Positions 25,746 to 35,549 of a stretch of 64,000 bases of DNA are shown here, piece by piece (position 1 is the first letter of the stretch; the number at the start of each line of letters is the position of its first letter). Source of the stretch: Branchiostoma floridae (lineage: Eukaryota; Chordata; Leptocardii; Amphioxiformes; Branchiostomatidae); assembly GCF_000003815.2 (NCBI RefSeq), contig NC_049987.1, positions 7,373,886 to 7,437,885 on the forward strand, in the 5' to 3' direction. The position numbers and the translations under genes are program-made. The notes beneath the pieces are model-generated. The model was not told where the DNA came from, did not search any database, and was given only the letters and a program-made list of their open reading frames with translations.

Positions 25746-27589
25746 GTTTGTAGTATGATTCAGGCTGAGGGACAGATTTCCCAGTACTAGTGGGCTTTAC
25801 TGACAAGCAGTCTGGGCAAACATTGTGGGCTTCAAGGACTGACCCACCTGTATGCTTCTTGTGTAGTGTAGGAGGCCATGTTGGCCTTCATTTGCAACAG
25901 GTGGTTGTTCCACATATCTCCAGATTATCATAAAATCAGAGGATTAAGACATGAAATTAGGACAACCTTTAGAGGCTCAGGATGTTTTGGGATGATAATA
26001 CGTGTAGATAATCATTGTAATAACATTTAAGACGCTTGAAAGGTCATAATGTTTGAAAATATCATAACACACTTTGAAAAGAGATATGTCTTAATTTCAT
26101 TTTGCACATACATGTTTGATTGTTACTTTCTAGTCACATACATCCGACATCACAATAGATATACCAGTGATTAGATGTAAATGTTTGTCCGATGAAGGCA
26201 CACCTTTAACATTCCATCAAGCCCCACAATTACTGTGAACTATGACCTGTATCATCCCACGTCATTCATCATAATGATTGTTTACAAGATAGTACTAGCA
26301 CCCTGAAGGCATCAAGCATCTGCACACGTGAAGTTTCCCTTTTGAAAAAACAATCCCTGTCATGACAACGCTGTGCTCCACTTGTGTTTGAGGGAATAGA
26401 CCAACATGCTTCGGAATCTATTGATTTAATTCTTAACTAGTATTTTTAGCTCACTCTCACTTAGATATGCATACAATCCCTGCATGGTTGTGTAGTCACT
26501 GAGGTTTATTAGAGAGTACATAGATTTTAAGAATGGCTAACTGTTTGGTGAAGTGTGTAAAGGTAAACCGCTTTGCCAAATATTGAAACATCTCTGCTGT
26601 TACGTGACACTTTTATTCATAAGGGGCCTTTTGTAAATATTGAAATATCCCCTGGAAGGCATTAAGAGCAGTGTCGTTACAAATTTGGTCACAGTATCAA
26701 ACCTTCAGCTTATTCCAGGCTCAAAATCCTGGGTGCAAGTTCACTTAGAACCCAAAATTGGAACTGTTTACCTTGTTGTGATTGTGGGTGCATCAATCTA
26801 CCTTAAGCTTAATTTATTGTGCAGGGTTTAATGTACGAATTATGATAATTGTTCACTATACCATATATGTCTGACATTTCATGAAAAATACTAAAAACTT
26901 TGTTGCGGTATCACTTATTGAAATCTACACTAGAATTTCAGATCCAAGCTCTAAATAGAGGCAGAAAGGTTTGTACCAAGCTTTGCTGAGACATTCTCTA
27001 CTTAATCTTATGTTGTGCATCCAACTTTTTTTTATGCACCTAATTTTTTATGTTAGGTGCAACAGTGCAACAGTGCACCTATTCCTCCATATTTGCAGGT
27101 TACCCCGCCTCTTTTGTTCTTGCAGTAAATCACTGTGTTCCTGCTGTTTGGAGACTAGGTCGATACAGTGCTTTTTAACCAAAGCTACACTCAGGAGATC
27201 GAATATGCGTCCTTGTATCAGAAGAAAGCAGTCATGGTGTGATCAACAGTTTCTTGTTACCTGCAGCTACTGTGCATTCAAACTAGGTCACCTGGAATAA
27301 GCAAGGACCCCTCTGTTGTCAGCCTTCTGTTGTCAGACGTTTTGATCTTTTATGAGAACTGCAGTAAATATTGGAGTTTACCGTCTGTAATGTTGTTATG
27401 GTGGTATTAAAACACATAAGGTCATGCCCCATGCGCGATGTTGACATTTGGATTGGGGCAGGTCATCAACGTGGGTCGTAGCGAACACAATATTGACATA
27501 CTCGACTGAAGAGGCCACGGTGCTTTCCTCTGTTTGACCAACTGCAAGCAGTGTGCACGGCGCGGGATTAAAGAAAGCGACAGGAGCTA

Positions 27590-27613
27590 GGGGAGGGGGA
27601 GGGGGAGGGAGGG
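27590..27613 (+). other. Potential G-quadruplex run
   Basis: Five G-tracts of three or more separated by single A bases satisfy the usual G3+N1-7 pattern. There is no gene nearby to give it context. Confidence 0.5.
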
Positions 27614-27740
27614 TATTTGTCATTGAATACAAATGTACCAGGTATTTTGGATCAAATGTCTCGTATGGCATATGCTTGGTAACATAATACAGACTGTCAA
27701 TATTGCCTTGGGAGACAGTGCATATCAGCAGATTGGAAGA

Positions 27741-27955
27741 TACAACTGCATTTAAAGATCGCAGGGATTTGATTTCGCAGTAGCGGGAAAAAGGACTGTC
27801 ATGATGGTTTTAAGTTTGCAGTAGCACCATGCAATATAGTCTCTTACTGCCATGGAAAAATGTTCGCGGTGGTTTTAAGTTCGCTGTGACCTGGACAATG
27901 CGAAAACTGAACATTAAACCACTGCAAACATTTTAGCAGTTACAGTGACCTGTTG
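27741..27955. mobile_element. TACTGTAAATGCA-family MITE, diverged copy
   Basis: Alignable along its length with the copies at 28152 and 38363: GGTTTTAAGTT, AGCACCATGCA, TAGTCTCTTACTGCCATGG and ATTAAACCACTGC are shared. The ends are decayed (TACAACTGCATTT on the left, AGCAGTTACAGTG on the right). Confidence 0.85.
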
Positions 27956-28151
27956 GGCCGACAGGCTGCTCTGCATTTAAAGGTTTGGATGTACATGTAT
28001 ATATGCATACAGAATGTATTAAGCTTGACAGAACTAAGCCATTTAGTTTAATGACATTCTAGGTTAATTGCATCTCATTTGTTTAATCCAACAAGGGGGT
28101 CACACTGACAAGAATTTACATTTTCAGTAACATTTTGATGCAAGCCCTAAG

Positions 28152-28363
28152 TACCGTAAATGCATTTAAGTTTGCCCCGATTTAATTTCGCGGTAGGGGT
28201 AAAAGGGATTTTACGTGGTGGTTTTAAGTTCGCGGTAGCACCATGCACTGTAGTCTCTAACTGCCATGGAAAAATGTTCGCGGTGGTTTCTAATTCGCGG
28301 TGAAGTGGACACCGCAAAAACTGCAAACATTAAACCACTGCGAAAGTTTCTGCATTTACAGTA
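28152..28363. mobile_element. TACTGTAAATGCA-family MITE, intact copy
   Basis: The termini TACCGTAAATGCA and TGCATTTACAGTA form an inverted pair. The interior carries repeated TTCGCGGTGG and its complement CACCGC. The length of 212 bp equals that of the copy at 38363. No clear target-site duplication was read. Confidence 0.9.
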
Positions 28364-30026
28364 TGTAGAAGGTCACTTCAGCGTAAAGTAGAGCAATTCT
28401 TCAGTCTTGTGGAGTTAGTAATACACATATATGACCCACAAATATCTTGAGCCAGCTTCCCTGAAACTACCGAACAGATGTAATGTTATGTAACGTTAAG
28501 ATCTTGGTCATTACTCAGGCATGCTCTACATGGAGTTCACAAAGCCCCAGTCTCTTGTACCTGTCAGACATGCACACAGGTGAGCACAATCCCACCTTGG
28601 AGTTGGGTAAACATTTGGGCACTCGTCTCACTTAATTGTCTATCAATGGTAGTTGTGTAAACATTGGGTGGATATCGGCATCATTTATTCAGGCTGGGCA
28701 GGCACACTTGTATGTAAATGCAATGAGCATACATTTGGAAGGAAATTGTCAATGACAAGTATTCCATTATCACAGAGTGGAACTTGTTGCCACCAAGTAC
28801 AGAAGGGGCATCCTCACTTTCAAACAATGCTTGTAGTGAGATGTGCAAAGGTTAGGCGTGGCAGGTCGCTCCGTGTGATATAAACAGCTGCTACCACGCA
28901 GCAAGCTTGTGTGTATATGCACACAAGGGCGGTTATACTTGCTCTACAGATTTAGGTACAGATTTTCTAAACACGCATTTACATTTATCAAGTTTGTATG
29001 TTGATGTTATTATCTGTAATTATAAATGTAGGTGTATATACTAATGATGGCAGTTTTCAGTGAATATTACAGCTGTTGATGGAGGTGTAGATATTTATAC
29101 AGTTAGAGTACACCCATACATCACCCCAGCGATCAGTGTAATTATGCCCCCAGGGAGCACGTGATTTCTTAATGCAACATGCAGAAAGGAATTCAGGTCA
29201 CTGTTGTGAAAAGAGCAAGTTATTTACAGCTGGTGAAATGAATGCGTCATTTTTCTATGTGCCAAAGCAGTAGAATATTAAGAATTAGTTTGTATCATAT
29301 ATGATATTTTTTCCTGCATACCAGCACTGTTACATGGTAACAGACAAGATTACCTACACCAGAAAATTCTACCAACCGTCCTCTTGGGTAGTATTTTTTT
29401 TCCCTTTTCAAGCAACATGATGAATGTTGTTAAGGTGGTGCTTGTACCAGTGTTTTACAAACCAAACTCAGATACAAAGTTAACATGTATCATGAAATGT
29501 TACTGTAACAGTTAATTTGATTTGGGGAATCAAGGAAAGACCAGAAATTTAATCAGCATTCCCAGATGTAGAATAAAGCATCCATTTTGTATTATTTGAT
29601 AAAATTCTGTTCGACGTTCTTTGCGGCCCTCGACGTTCTTTGCGGCCCTGTTATACAAATATCCGTCTTGTATCCACACAGGTGCAGAAAACCTTTGCAG
29701 ACCAAGTATGGACCAGTCAATGTGATGCTGCAGTGACGGATTGAGCTGACAGGTGTCCTCGCTGCAAATCTTCTGTCCAGCAACTGGTGTGCTGCAGAAA
29801 GATCATGTAAAAACACAGCTGCTCGTCTTCACCTTGTACTGGATACAACTTCAGGATTCCAAGTTTCGTATTTACACAAAAGGTATGATCTGAAAGAAAA
29901 AATTTCACTGTAATCATTTATGCCAGAAAATCTGGACCTTAAATATCAATAGGACAAGATTTAGTGTGCATTTTTGACTGAAGACAGTCCCAATATTACA
30001 GTATTTTGAATCTTAAGTTGTAATGT
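28364..30026. other. Non-coding; one 19-bp direct duplication
   Basis: TCGACGTTCTTTGCGGCCC is present twice in direct succession at 29611-29648. Otherwise AT-rich with no supported exon. Confidence 0.5.
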
Positions 30027-30182
30027 CAGGGTTGTACAAGTCCACTATAGCCCAGGGCAAGTGAAAGTGCTGATCAGACAAGTACATGACCTACCCTTTG
30101 AATTTTGGGCAAGTGAAAAACTGGTTCGGGCAAATAATTTTTTCATGTGCTTGCCCGATTTTATAAAACTTGTCCAACCCTG
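30027..30182. mobile_element. 156-bp MITE with CAGGGTTG ends
   Basis: CAGGGTTGTACAAGT on the left and ACTTGTCCAACCCTG on the right pair at 14 of 15 positions. The CAGGG start suggests a hAT-type source. GGGCAAGTGAAA occurs twice inside. No clean target-site duplication was visible. Confidence 0.75.
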
Positions 30183-31360
30183 TAAGATTACTTTTTGGTT
30201 ACCTGGTTTGAGTGTTAGATGAATCATTTCTCACGTGAGCTGATTTACGCACTTGTCTGTTATTGAGATGCATGACGCTGTCGATGGTAGTTCCTGGCAT
30301 TATTCTTCAATTAGGAATTCGCGCTGGGGATTATTTTTCATCAATTAACCAAAGCTTTCGTGCAATAGATTATCGTTAGTTTCAATTGTTTTACTGTAAA
30401 AAGATTTCGGTGGTTGAATTGGTTTCAAGGCATAATTGCTTCATAGAAATATCAACCGATATTCATCTCACAAGGTTTATACATGTAAATGTACGCTGTT
30501 CTGTATCAGGGTTTATATTGGCCTTCTTGTGTCAGGTGTGTTCTGCATGTACATACATTATTGTTATGGCCTCTTGCACAGTGTTTTATTTCCACCAGTT
30601 TAAGCTTTCTTGTAGTTTTCAGACTTTGCTTCTCTGCATAGGTCAACGTTTCCAATTTTGTGCATTCGCCTGATTTTCTTTTAAAGAGTATAATGATCTG
30701 ATGCTTTTAAGTTAAAGCCAGTCTCCTTTTCTCACCACTGTCATAAGTTCCACATGATTTCCCTTACATTTCCTTCATTGCCATATTATACCCTGAGTTT
30801 GTTCCATCTCTCAACATTTGACACCCATGAACATGAATGACATAAAATGACTCTGGAGTCTTCTGACTGGCATAACTGACTGACATTCATGACTGACAGC
30901 TGTCACCTGTGTTCCAGACGTCATGGCATCCTTCAATCCCTTTAAACACTTGAAGCCCCAGGATCGAGAGGTCCGTTCCTCGGGTGATCTCCATGAGATG
31001 TACAAGACGATGGTTTGTGCGGCTTAATGAATATAAATGGCTCTCTGTCTGGACTAACCGTTTGATGTGACGTGTCCTCTCTATGGAAATAGTTAACCTA
31101 CAGCTGCATAACAGTCTCATACTCTTGTGTNNNNNNNNNNNNNNNNNNNNNNNNNNNNNNNNNNNNNNNNNNNNNNNNNNNNNNNNNNNNNNNNNNNNNN
31201 NNNNNNNNNNNNNNNNNNNNNNNNNNNNNNGGCAACAAGTTATGTGTAGTATTTGTTTCAGGCTTGTGATTATATAGCATTGTGGCAACGTACAGCAAAA
31301 TAAAACAATTCACAAGAAAATTACCTGCAAAATATATTTCCTCTGCCTGGGTATGTGTGC
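30183..31360. other. Non-coding with assembly gap
   Basis: AT-rich, with 100 N at 31131-31230. Short ORFs spanning the gap are meaningless. Confidence 0.6.
31131..31230. other. Assembly gap (100 N)
   Basis: Exactly 100 undetermined bases, as at 25646-25745. Confidence 0.99.
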
Positions 31361-31639
31361 AATGGCCGAGTGGGTAGAGTGTTCACCTTGCATTCGGTAG
31401 GTCGTGAGTTCGATCCCTGGCCGAGTCATAATAGTTGAAAGACTTTAAAAATGGTACATGCTGCTTTCTCTGCTTATCACTCAGCAATTGGAAAGAATAT
31501 GCGAGTTAAACACATCACTACCAGCGGATCAGCTGTAGTAACTTGCACAAATGTGTGGCTCATGGGATACAGAAATGGAGATGGGCACCAACCCTAAGCA
31601 TCTACACAGATGCACAGGCAACTTAAAACTTTTTTTAAC
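31361..31639 (+). mobile_element. tRNA-derived SINE
   Basis: The head carries a perfect A box (TGGCCGAGTGG, 31363-31373) and a near-perfect B box (GAGTTCGATCC, 31406-31416) and ends GGCCGAGTC. A CTTGCAT loop (TGC, Ala-like) lies between, but the anticodon stem does not pair. About 200 bases of non-tRNA body follow, up to a T-rich end. It is therefore a SINE and not a working tRNA gene. The end is approximate. Confidence 0.75.
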
Positions 31640-33109
31640 TGGTAATGTAAAGATATACAGTCAACTTAGCCTGTGCCTCAGGTACCAGGTGCTTTCTGGC
31701 TTTGCTGCTTTCCTTGGAATGAAGCACTGCAAATGTGGGTCATGGAAAACATTTACCTCCTCCCATAAAACCATTTTCAGTAGTAATTGCCAGTGATGCC
31801 TGGTTTGATGGCTTTTTCACATGTTCAGGAAATGAAACCATGCAGCTTTGCGGCATTTATAAAAAGACTTATTGTCAGTATATGGTACATAATTGCAGAA
31901 GATGGATCATTATGATTTCTTTGTGCAATATTCTCAGTATTTCATGTGCTGAACACCCTCTGTAGGTGTAGTCGGCATTCACAATTTGTCAAAATAGCAG
32001 TAATAGAAAATAATGGATTGTGTTTACTGCTAAGCCAAGAAACTTTTGATTTTGTTTTCACTGTCAGCATTCGTAAAAGATGCCAAAGGCTTTTTTTTTC
32101 AGCAAAAGACTGTTAGTAGTTTCGCCTACTTCACTAATCTTTAATTTAGATTTTATTGTTACAGCTTTTGTGAATCACAGGTAATATATGTATTTTCTGG
32201 TCAGCTGTCCAATTTTCATTTTTGTTCTAAAACAGGTTCCAAACTGTTAAGATTCATGTTTTTTTTAAATAGCAAAAGATTAAGTGGTTCAATTGACTAA
32301 GTTAATATTAAGAATTTGTGAGATGGAATCTTCCTGACAATCTTAAGCTTTTGGGGTGTCAAAAAGTCATGTCTTTGTGAACCTTCCTTGGAAAAAATGC
32401 TTGCTTTTGTTCCGTGCCCCTTCTCTGTTTGCAGAGTCAACTGCTTGACATCACACAGGAAACATGTGATGAATTCTCCTCCCTTTGTGTTGCATCGTAC
32501 TACCATTTACACAAATTGCAATGTCGGTAGATTGGATTGGTCAGCCATAAGTGGTGTTTGGACTATCCCAGCAACATATCATTGGCTGGCACAGCATTAT
32601 GCTCCCTCAGACTGTTACAGGACGTCATTCAATTTGGCCTTGAATGTGTACCAAATGCCGAGGTACACCAAATTTGATTAATCCTGTTTGACGGGCTACG
32701 GCATGGTTTGAAGGTTTAGATTCATCACCAGTTTTGGTGTCCTAATGCTGCACACTCCCATAGTTGGAAAGACCCTGCAGACACTTGCTATAGCGGTGTA
32801 TGACTGTGTATCTTGGTGCCAGACGCCTTTTTTGTGGGATTTTCTGTAACCAGAGGAAGTTTGAGATCAAAGCTGGCTTCCTGAGATAAGATGCGAGACC
32901 TGTTCATTTGGAGGAAGCCGCAGTGACGACGACAGCAGATCCCAATAACTCGGACCAGCGATAGCATCCTTGCCTTTCTCTTTCCACGCCACGTCGCTTT
33001 TGGTGAACAACAATGGACTGAAGAGTTGACAGTTTACCAAAGTCTGTTGGAATACAGGAGTTGAGATTCATCAGCAACTGTTCAGACACATTCGGTGCTA
33101 TATGGGGCT
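31640..33109. other. Non-coding, nothing specific
   Basis: AT-rich in the first kilobase, less so after 32700 as the candidate 5' exon is approached. No further element or exon was recognised. Confidence 0.5.
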
Positions 33110-33294
33110 TAGGAATGAAATCCGCCTAACTGCTGGCTGTTAGAAAGTAATCCAGGATGAGTAGGTTTCATCTCGTCGGGCCAGCTGGACTGCGGAAATC
33201 GAGAGACCGCCGCCAAGGATGGCACCTTCAGGGACCCAGTTCTCTACAGAGGAGAGTTTTTCGAATTCCGAAGACGGAATTTTACGTGGATCCT
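33110..33294 (+). other. Candidate 5' non-coding exon with strong donor
   Basis: A GC-richer island ends in GATCCT|GTGAGTG, a near-consensus donor. An ATG at 33219 sits in a good context (CCGCCAAGGATGG) and is open to the donor (MAPSGTQFSTEES...). Spliced to the acceptor at 35443, this frame stops at a TGA that overlaps the main start (35453-35455). It would therefore act as a short upstream ORF and not as an N-terminal extension. Support is sequence only. Its 5' limit is a guess. Confidence 0.3.
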
Positions 33295-34946
33295 GTGAGT
33301 GTTTGTAAGGTTACATTTGGTCAGATGCCCCTGTAATTATTGACATTTCTCCAGCTTATGCATCACAGATTTTCATCCATGTTTTTCAGAGTCTCACCAG
33401 TTTCTGTTAGATCATTACTGTTGACGTCATACATGCCATAGTCCTCATCTCAAGATACCAATTTTCCCTCCTTATGGTCTTAAAGTCTCGCACTTTAATC
33501 CAGTCTCGCCTGCCTATAACAGCACAAACTATGAAAAATGTTCCAATGTCAGCCGGAAAATTGCTAAGTTTGATCAGAAGTCGCTCCAGTGGGATATCAT
33601 TAGTGGTATACATTTCATTAGACGTAGGTTTGATTTTTTTTCGTTTCCTGTAATCGTTGGTACAGGTTGTGTCAAAACTTAATATAATTTAGATTTCATC
33701 CAGTTTGGACCAGTTCTACTGTTTTGGTGAATAGCATAGTCAGTCTCTGTATCTAAAATCAATTGTAATGAATTTAACATGTAGCTCAGATGCATAGAAG
33801 TGCAGTTCTCATCTGCAGTGCCTTCTTAAGTTAAGGTAAGAAGAAACAAGATCAAGACATGTGATTTAATGATCCTGTTTCATCGGAGGGTAAGAAACCC
33901 ATGCTTCATTTTTAGGTCAGATGATAACTTTGTACGTTAAAAACAGAATATAGGTGCAAGCAAAATACTGGACACATGATGACATAAATAACATGGTTTA
34001 CTACTCGTAAATTTCATTACAATGTACATGTATTAGTGTGTTCAGAATGTGAACTGAGTACCCAAATCATCATTTTTTAAAAACTCTTATGGCTTTACTC
34101 TAGCCTGCTGTTTCTATCTTGGGATTGATACATATTTCAGATTTAGAAGATACAGTAAATATCGTCTACCCACAATTTTTTTTATTTACTCATGCAGAAG
34201 AGGAATCCTATTTGGGATGAAATGAACCTTAAACCTAGAAAGGTTTTGTGAAACTAAAATAGACATCTAATTGCTTGGGCATTGTATTGCCTCTCTCGTT
34301 GGTCTCTGGAGAGTACAGTTTATTTTAGCCATCACGGTCAACTGAAAGTAATGGCAATTGAAAGTTATTGGATTTTCACAGCAAACACAAAAGCTCAAAA
34401 CATGCTTTTAACAAGTCAATACTTAGCTTGTGCCGGGTAACCTGATATTACAGGAGGCACTGTGACAATGTAGCAGTGAGTTGTGTTCATAGGACAAGTG
34501 TGAACAGATGGTAGATTTGCACCTACATGTAGCCCTAATGGCTAATGGAGCCTTATCTGGGATGACCATCTGTAAATTGCGGTCAGCTTTTTGTGGTGAT
34601 ATCGATGTTGTTGCCTTGATGTGTTTTTGTGTCATCTCTCTTGTGGGGATGGGAAGAAAAATGGCTTTTGGTGTGCAGTGTTGTGATCTGCTGTGCTTTT
34701 TCATGTGGTAATTTTTCCTAGGTAATCCGGGACAAAAAATGTGCAAAATGTATTTTGGATGACTGTCATAATTCATTTCATTGGTCTGTAGCTCATAATG
34801 GAACATGAAAGACTCAAAGGACAAATTGGTTTTAGTTTGATAATCCATCAAGAAGAAATTGGTCTCCTAAACTTTAAAACAGGGATTTAGCATGATCTGG
34901 TCTTTGATAGCGTGCAATTCATATCCCTGGAAATCTGTGTTGTCTT
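33295..34946 (+). other. Probable 5'-UTR intron sequence
   Basis: If the donor at 33295 is used, this is the intron that ends at 35442. It is AT-rich and holds only chance ORFs, including the minus-strand one at 34423-34851. Confidence 0.35.
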
Positions 34947-35012
34947 TACCACCTACCGTACATGTCTAACTGTCTAGGAGTGCCCTGGTTCCTGCAGGCT
35001 GCCATGATTGAA
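34947..35012 (+). repeat. Displaced fifth copy of the acceptor unit with start of exon 1
   Basis: ACCACCTACCGTACATGTC... through CCTGCAGGCTGCCATGATTGA repeats the acceptor, the 6-nt UTR and the first coding bases of exon 1 found at 35398-35455. The sequence then diverges into unrelated DNA. This is a partial duplicate of the exon boundary and is not expected to be functional coding sequence. Confidence 0.8.
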
Positions 35013-35101
35013 TGATGAAGTTGTAGGAGCTTTATAAAAATGGAAAACAAACTCTTTGCTGATACCAGTTATTAAACAGCAAGATGTGACAGTTTTAATT
35101 G
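35010..35101 (+). repeat. Copy A of a local ~92-bp duplication
   Basis: GAATGATGAAGTTG... through CAGCAAGATGTGACAG recurs with mismatches at 36362-36455 in intron 1, in the same orientation. The two lie about 1.35 kb apart on either side of exon 1. No coding content was seen. Confidence 0.75.
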
Positions 35102-35150
35102 GTAGAAAACTCCAATATACTGTGGAAACGTGTGGGTTTTTTTTTTTCTG

Positions 35151-35442
35151 TACCTGTACCACCTAACGTACATGTCTAACTGTCCTGCCCTGGTTCCTCC
35201 AGGCTGTGAGAACTCTGGAAACTTGTATTATTTCTGTACCACCTAACGTACATGTCTAACTGTCCTGCCCTGGTTCCTCCAGGCTGGGAGAACTCTGGAA
35301 ACTTGTGTTATTTCTGTACCACCTAAAGTACATGTCTAACTGTCCCGCCCTGGTTCCTCCAGGCTGGTAAAACTCTGGAAACTTGTATTATTTCTGTGCC
35401 ACCTACTGTACATGTCTAACTGCCCCGCCCTGGTTCCTCCAG
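35151..35442 (+). repeat. 80-bp tandem repeat of a complete 3' splice site (4 copies)
   Basis: GTACATGTCTAACTG recurs at 35168, 35248, 35328 and 35408, exactly 80 bp apart. Each copy holds a branch-point-like CTAAC, a pyrimidine-rich tract and CCTCCAG followed by GCTG. The last copy is the acceptor of the first coding exon. The copies differ at only a few bases, so the array is young or homogenised. Each of the first three AGs could act as an alternative acceptor and lengthen the 5' UTR by 80, 160 or 240 nt. Confidence 0.93.
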
Positions 35443-35448
35443 GCTGCC

Positions 35449-35549
35449 ATGATTGACCTGAGTCACCTGTCGGAGGAGGAGAAGGAGAAGATCCTCCAGG
35501 TGTTGCAGCGAGACGAGGATCTAAGGAAGGTCGAGGAGAGGAGGATAAC
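35449..35549 (+). CDS. SYTL: Coding exon 1: SHD1 start of Slp protein
   Basis: The exon proper begins at 35443, after a CCTCCAG acceptor, so it carries six bases of 5' UTR. ATG is at 35449. It encodes 33 residues plus two bases: a short MIDLSHLS lead followed by a highly charged helix (EEEKEKILQVLQRDEDL...). Slp proteins share the 'DLS-L---E---I--VL-RD--L' pattern, which is why I chose this ATG. The donor is AAC|GTAAGT, a strong match. The acceptor before the ATG means at least one upstream non-coding exon must exist. The acceptor region is tandemly repeated four times (see the repeat entry). Confidence 0.9.

Larger units (their letters stand above)
24615..27740. other. Non-coding with an assembly gap and a G-rich run
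   Basis: Bases 25646-25745 are 100 N, a gap of possibly unknown true size. A run of G4-5/A at 27590-27613 is noted separately. No exon was recognised. Confidence 0.6.

Noticed and set aside
31361-31427. Functional tRNA-Ala(TGC)
   Set aside because: The anticodon stem does not pair and a SINE body follows directly.
34423-34851. 142-residue minus-strand ORF
   Set aside because: AT-rich composition like its flanks, with no domain or splice context.
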